From assembly GCF_030272615.1 (NCBI RefSeq), contig NC_081405.1, positions 316,140,041 to 316,204,040 on the forward strand: 64,000 bases of DNA. Direction: 5' to 3'. The position numbers and the translations under genes are program-made. This stretch comes from Cryptomeria japonica. Its lineage: Eukaryota > Streptophyta > Pinopsida > Cupressales > Cupressaceae. The notes beneath the pieces are model-generated. The model saw nothing but the letters and a program-made list of their open reading frames with translations. It searched no databases and was not told the DNA's origin. Positions 61,851 to 64,000 of this stretch are shown here, piece by piece. Position 1 is the first letter of the stretch, and each line of letters starts with the position of its first letter.

Positions 61851-61954
61851 ATGTGTGGGACATGTATGCACTATGCCCACATTAGTCTTCCTCATTTCTG
61901 CAAATCCTTTGTTGATGTGTGGGACATGTACGTGCTATGCCCACATTCATCTTC
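61851..61954 (+). repeat. 64-bp tandem duplication
   Basis: ATGTGTGGGACATGTA begins at 61851 and recurs at 61915, each followed by a CTATGCCCACATT block. The second unit is partial. Confidence 0.85.
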
Positions 61955-62190
61955 ATCATTTATATCATCATCATTATCGGGAGATGAATCAATCAATATG
62001 CATTCAACACAATTGAAATATTCAAAATGCAACCAATTCAAAAAGACTTATCAAATCAACAAATTTTTCAAAATCCTTGATCCATCTCCCAAGGAGGCAT
62101 CATCAAATCTGGGGCATCATATCGATATTTCGACACAAGCATCATATCTGACAATTTTATTTGAATCAACATGTGCACACACATCACTTC

Positions 62191-62204
62191 AAAGAGGGGC
62201 AAAA
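62191..62204 (+). promoter_or_regulatory. Gypsy polypurine tract
   Basis: AAAGAGGGGCAAAA directly precedes the 3' LTR start TGTAGACATA. Confidence 0.85.
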
Positions 62205-63651
62205 TGTAGACATACAAAAATGACCACTTTCCTAAGTGAATATTTAATAGTCATTTTTCTCCCATTCCTCTATTTAATTAAATGAATTTTTCAATTTATT
62301 TAATTAAGTTCACCTAAATCTTTTCTACCCCCTTTGATTAAATAAATTACTTTATTTAATTAAATCCCCCTTCTAGCCCATTTAATTAAATTTACATTTA
62401 ATTAAAATTGCAAAATCCTACAAATGCAAGTGGAAACCACAATTGAAATAAATTAATTTTATTTTAATTAAATGCCTATTTTCTCCCACCCACTTGCATT
62501 TTACTACATCTCCCACTTGCCTCCTAAACCCCCTTCCTAAATTCTCCTAGAGCCCATCTAATCCTAATCAATTAGCCTAAACCATTCAATCATTCCTTTT
62601 CCCTAAATTTGAGGATGTCACTTCTCAAATTTGGAGGAAAGTCTTCCAAAAGCATTTAAGCCTTTATATCTTCAACAAGAAAACTTGTTGAGTTCCTCCA
62701 AATTTGGAAGGACTCTAACAAATTTGTCCCCAAAGCCATCCAAACCATTAATGGATAACTAACCCTTGTGGCATGGTTAGAGACTTTTTGCCTAACCCAA
62801 CCTTCATCTAACCCAGGGGTCTCATTAGGCACTCATGGCTTTACCCTTGGCTATCTCCTTAACCCTTGCACAAGAGTTTACCCCTTGGATAAAAGCTTTA
62901 TCCAATGGATAACTCTAAGCCTAACCTCAACCTTACCTCCTAAGGTAACCATCATGTCTTCTCAAGCATTTAATGCTTCTTACATCTCCTCTCAAGTAGT
63001 CTCTTGTTGATAATTTTCACCATTTCATTGGTTAGAATTGTGAGCATGGATTGATTAAATTTCAATCCTAGCCCTTGATAAGATTAACCAATCTTGACCA
63101 TCGATTGCCCTATTTTTCCTATAAATAGAGCCCTCCTTCTATCATTTTCATATCCAAGTTTCATGCATCTAACTTATAGTCATTTTGTGAATGATATTAG
63201 AGTTTCATGCATATAGTCATTTAATCAAGCATTAGCCTCTTTTTTAATAGAAATCATCTTAATAGGCATTTGCATTATCATAAAGCACTCATGTTAGATT
63301 AGTATATCATGTTAGGATAGTCTTTTGACTAATCCTCTTATCTTATCATCATATTCCATGCTAGTTGAAATCATATTAGATTTAATATCATATAGAACTA
63401 GGAATGCATTCATATTAAGTTGATCAATATCCCTCATTCTCATAGTTGTCATTCCTAAGTCACTTTTCTTAGTGATCTGAGAGAAAAGACATTGAATTGA
63501 GGGATCCTATGAGATAGAGAACAATGGAGCATCCCTTGGGAAGTTGATCTATTCAACATAGCTCCATAACTTGCACCAAGAGTACCATTGGTGTGTCGAC
63601 TTGTCTAGAAACTCAATTTTACGTTTTATCGCACCACATTTCCTGCACACA
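62205..63651 (+). repeat. Gypsy 3' LTR
   Basis: Matches 46049-47512. Starts TGTAGACATACA and ends CCTGCACACA. TATAAATAGA is kept at 63120-63129. Confidence 0.9.
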
Positions 63652-64000
63652 AAATGCATTTAAAAAAAGAAACTATATGTGATGCAATGCTTTCAATAAA
63701 ATGATATGCAATGTAGAAACAAAACCTAAACTAACCCAGCCCTTAGATATAATATCCTTTAAGGTGCATGTTGTTCATAGGGCTGGGGAGTTTTGTGTAG
63801 GTAGTTCATTTGTCTTTGTTTAAAGAGTCGGATAAAGATGTCTTGTCCAATAGTATATAAGGAATCAGCGAAGTGTACCTGTTCAACATCTCTAGTATTG
63901 ATTTCCTTAGTTTTTTTATTTTGTGATGAAATGAGGGTAAAGTCTTATGCAAAGGATTGGATAATACATCGGATATTGAAAGTTTAGTGCATGAGTGAAT
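63652..64000. other. Flanking DNA right of the gypsy element, nothing recognised
   Basis: AT-rich sequence without ORF, repeat or RNA gene that I can identify. Confidence 0.5.

Larger units (their letters stand above)
46049..63651 (+). mobile_element. Large Ty3/gypsy retrotransposon (about 17.6 kb) with internal rearrangement
   Basis: Paired LTRs of about 1.45 kb enclose, in order: a primer-site candidate, a long leader, gag, protease, G-patch-like segment, linker, partial RT, a 2.5-kb palindrome, integrase, and a long repeat-rich 3' region ending in a polypurine tract. RT motifs resemble the Tat-like branch (PxID...DLTTGHAMLSLINDFFGYN). RNase H and the RT catalytic box are missing. A hand comparison of about 320 LTR bases shows roughly 22 differences. 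The flanking 5-mers (CAATC left, AAATG right) do not match, so the ends may come from recombined copies. Confidence 0.85.

Overview
The window looks like a stretch of a large, AT-rich plant nuclear genome, most likely a gymnosperm (conifer) and perhaps Cupressales. The reasons are a class IV GH19 chitinase family with small introns, nested and heavily decayed Ty3/gypsy and Ty1/copia elements with very long LTRs, plant L1-type LINEs, and almost no other coding sequence. The taxon is an inference from content. No rRNA, tRNA, CRISPR or prokaryotic operon is visible.

Layout. 1-4660: 3' end of a Ty3/gypsy element and its probable long 3' LTR, with AT microsatellites and a GC-rich island. 4660-7780: unassigned AT-rich DNA with one degenerate integrase-like piece. 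7780-22370: a decayed Ty3/gypsy element (gag, RNase H-like domain, RT, integrase) interrupted twice, by an LTR-like block (about 9.5-12.07 kb) and by a complete but dead Ty1/copia element (13615-20550) flanked by a perfect 5-bp target duplication. 22578-25260: minus-strand L1-type LINE remnant. 25705-27913: 5'-truncated LINE copy that carries an RNase H end followed by a long extra ORF. 28143-29160: a hevein-domain gene with a class IV chitinase promoter. 31074-31850: a second, shorter LINE copy with a 16-bp target duplication. 33.5-37.3 kb: decayed minus-strand copia. 39246-40249: a three-exon class IV chitinase gene on the minus strand, the one gene that looks intact. 40.7-46.0 kb: AT-rich DNA with nothing recognised. 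46049-63651: a roughly 17.6-kb Ty3/gypsy element with paired LTRs, primer site, gag, protease, G-patch, partial RT, integrase and several satellite-like arrays.

The main discovery candidate lies inside the large gypsy element. Its RT is broken at the MPFGL motif and followed by a palindrome with arms of about 1.2 kb (55513-56729 and 56779-58020). Both arms carry a fragment of a plant DRM-type de novo cytosine methyltransferase, recognised by its permuted motif order. A transcript through it would fold into a long double-stranded RNA homologous to a host transposon-silencing enzyme. A second candidate is a LINE family with an additional ORF downstream of RNase H. A third is a pair of facing chitinase paralogues that share promoters but split the protein: one keeps only the hevein domain, the other keeps the catalytic domain and has lost most of the hevein domain.
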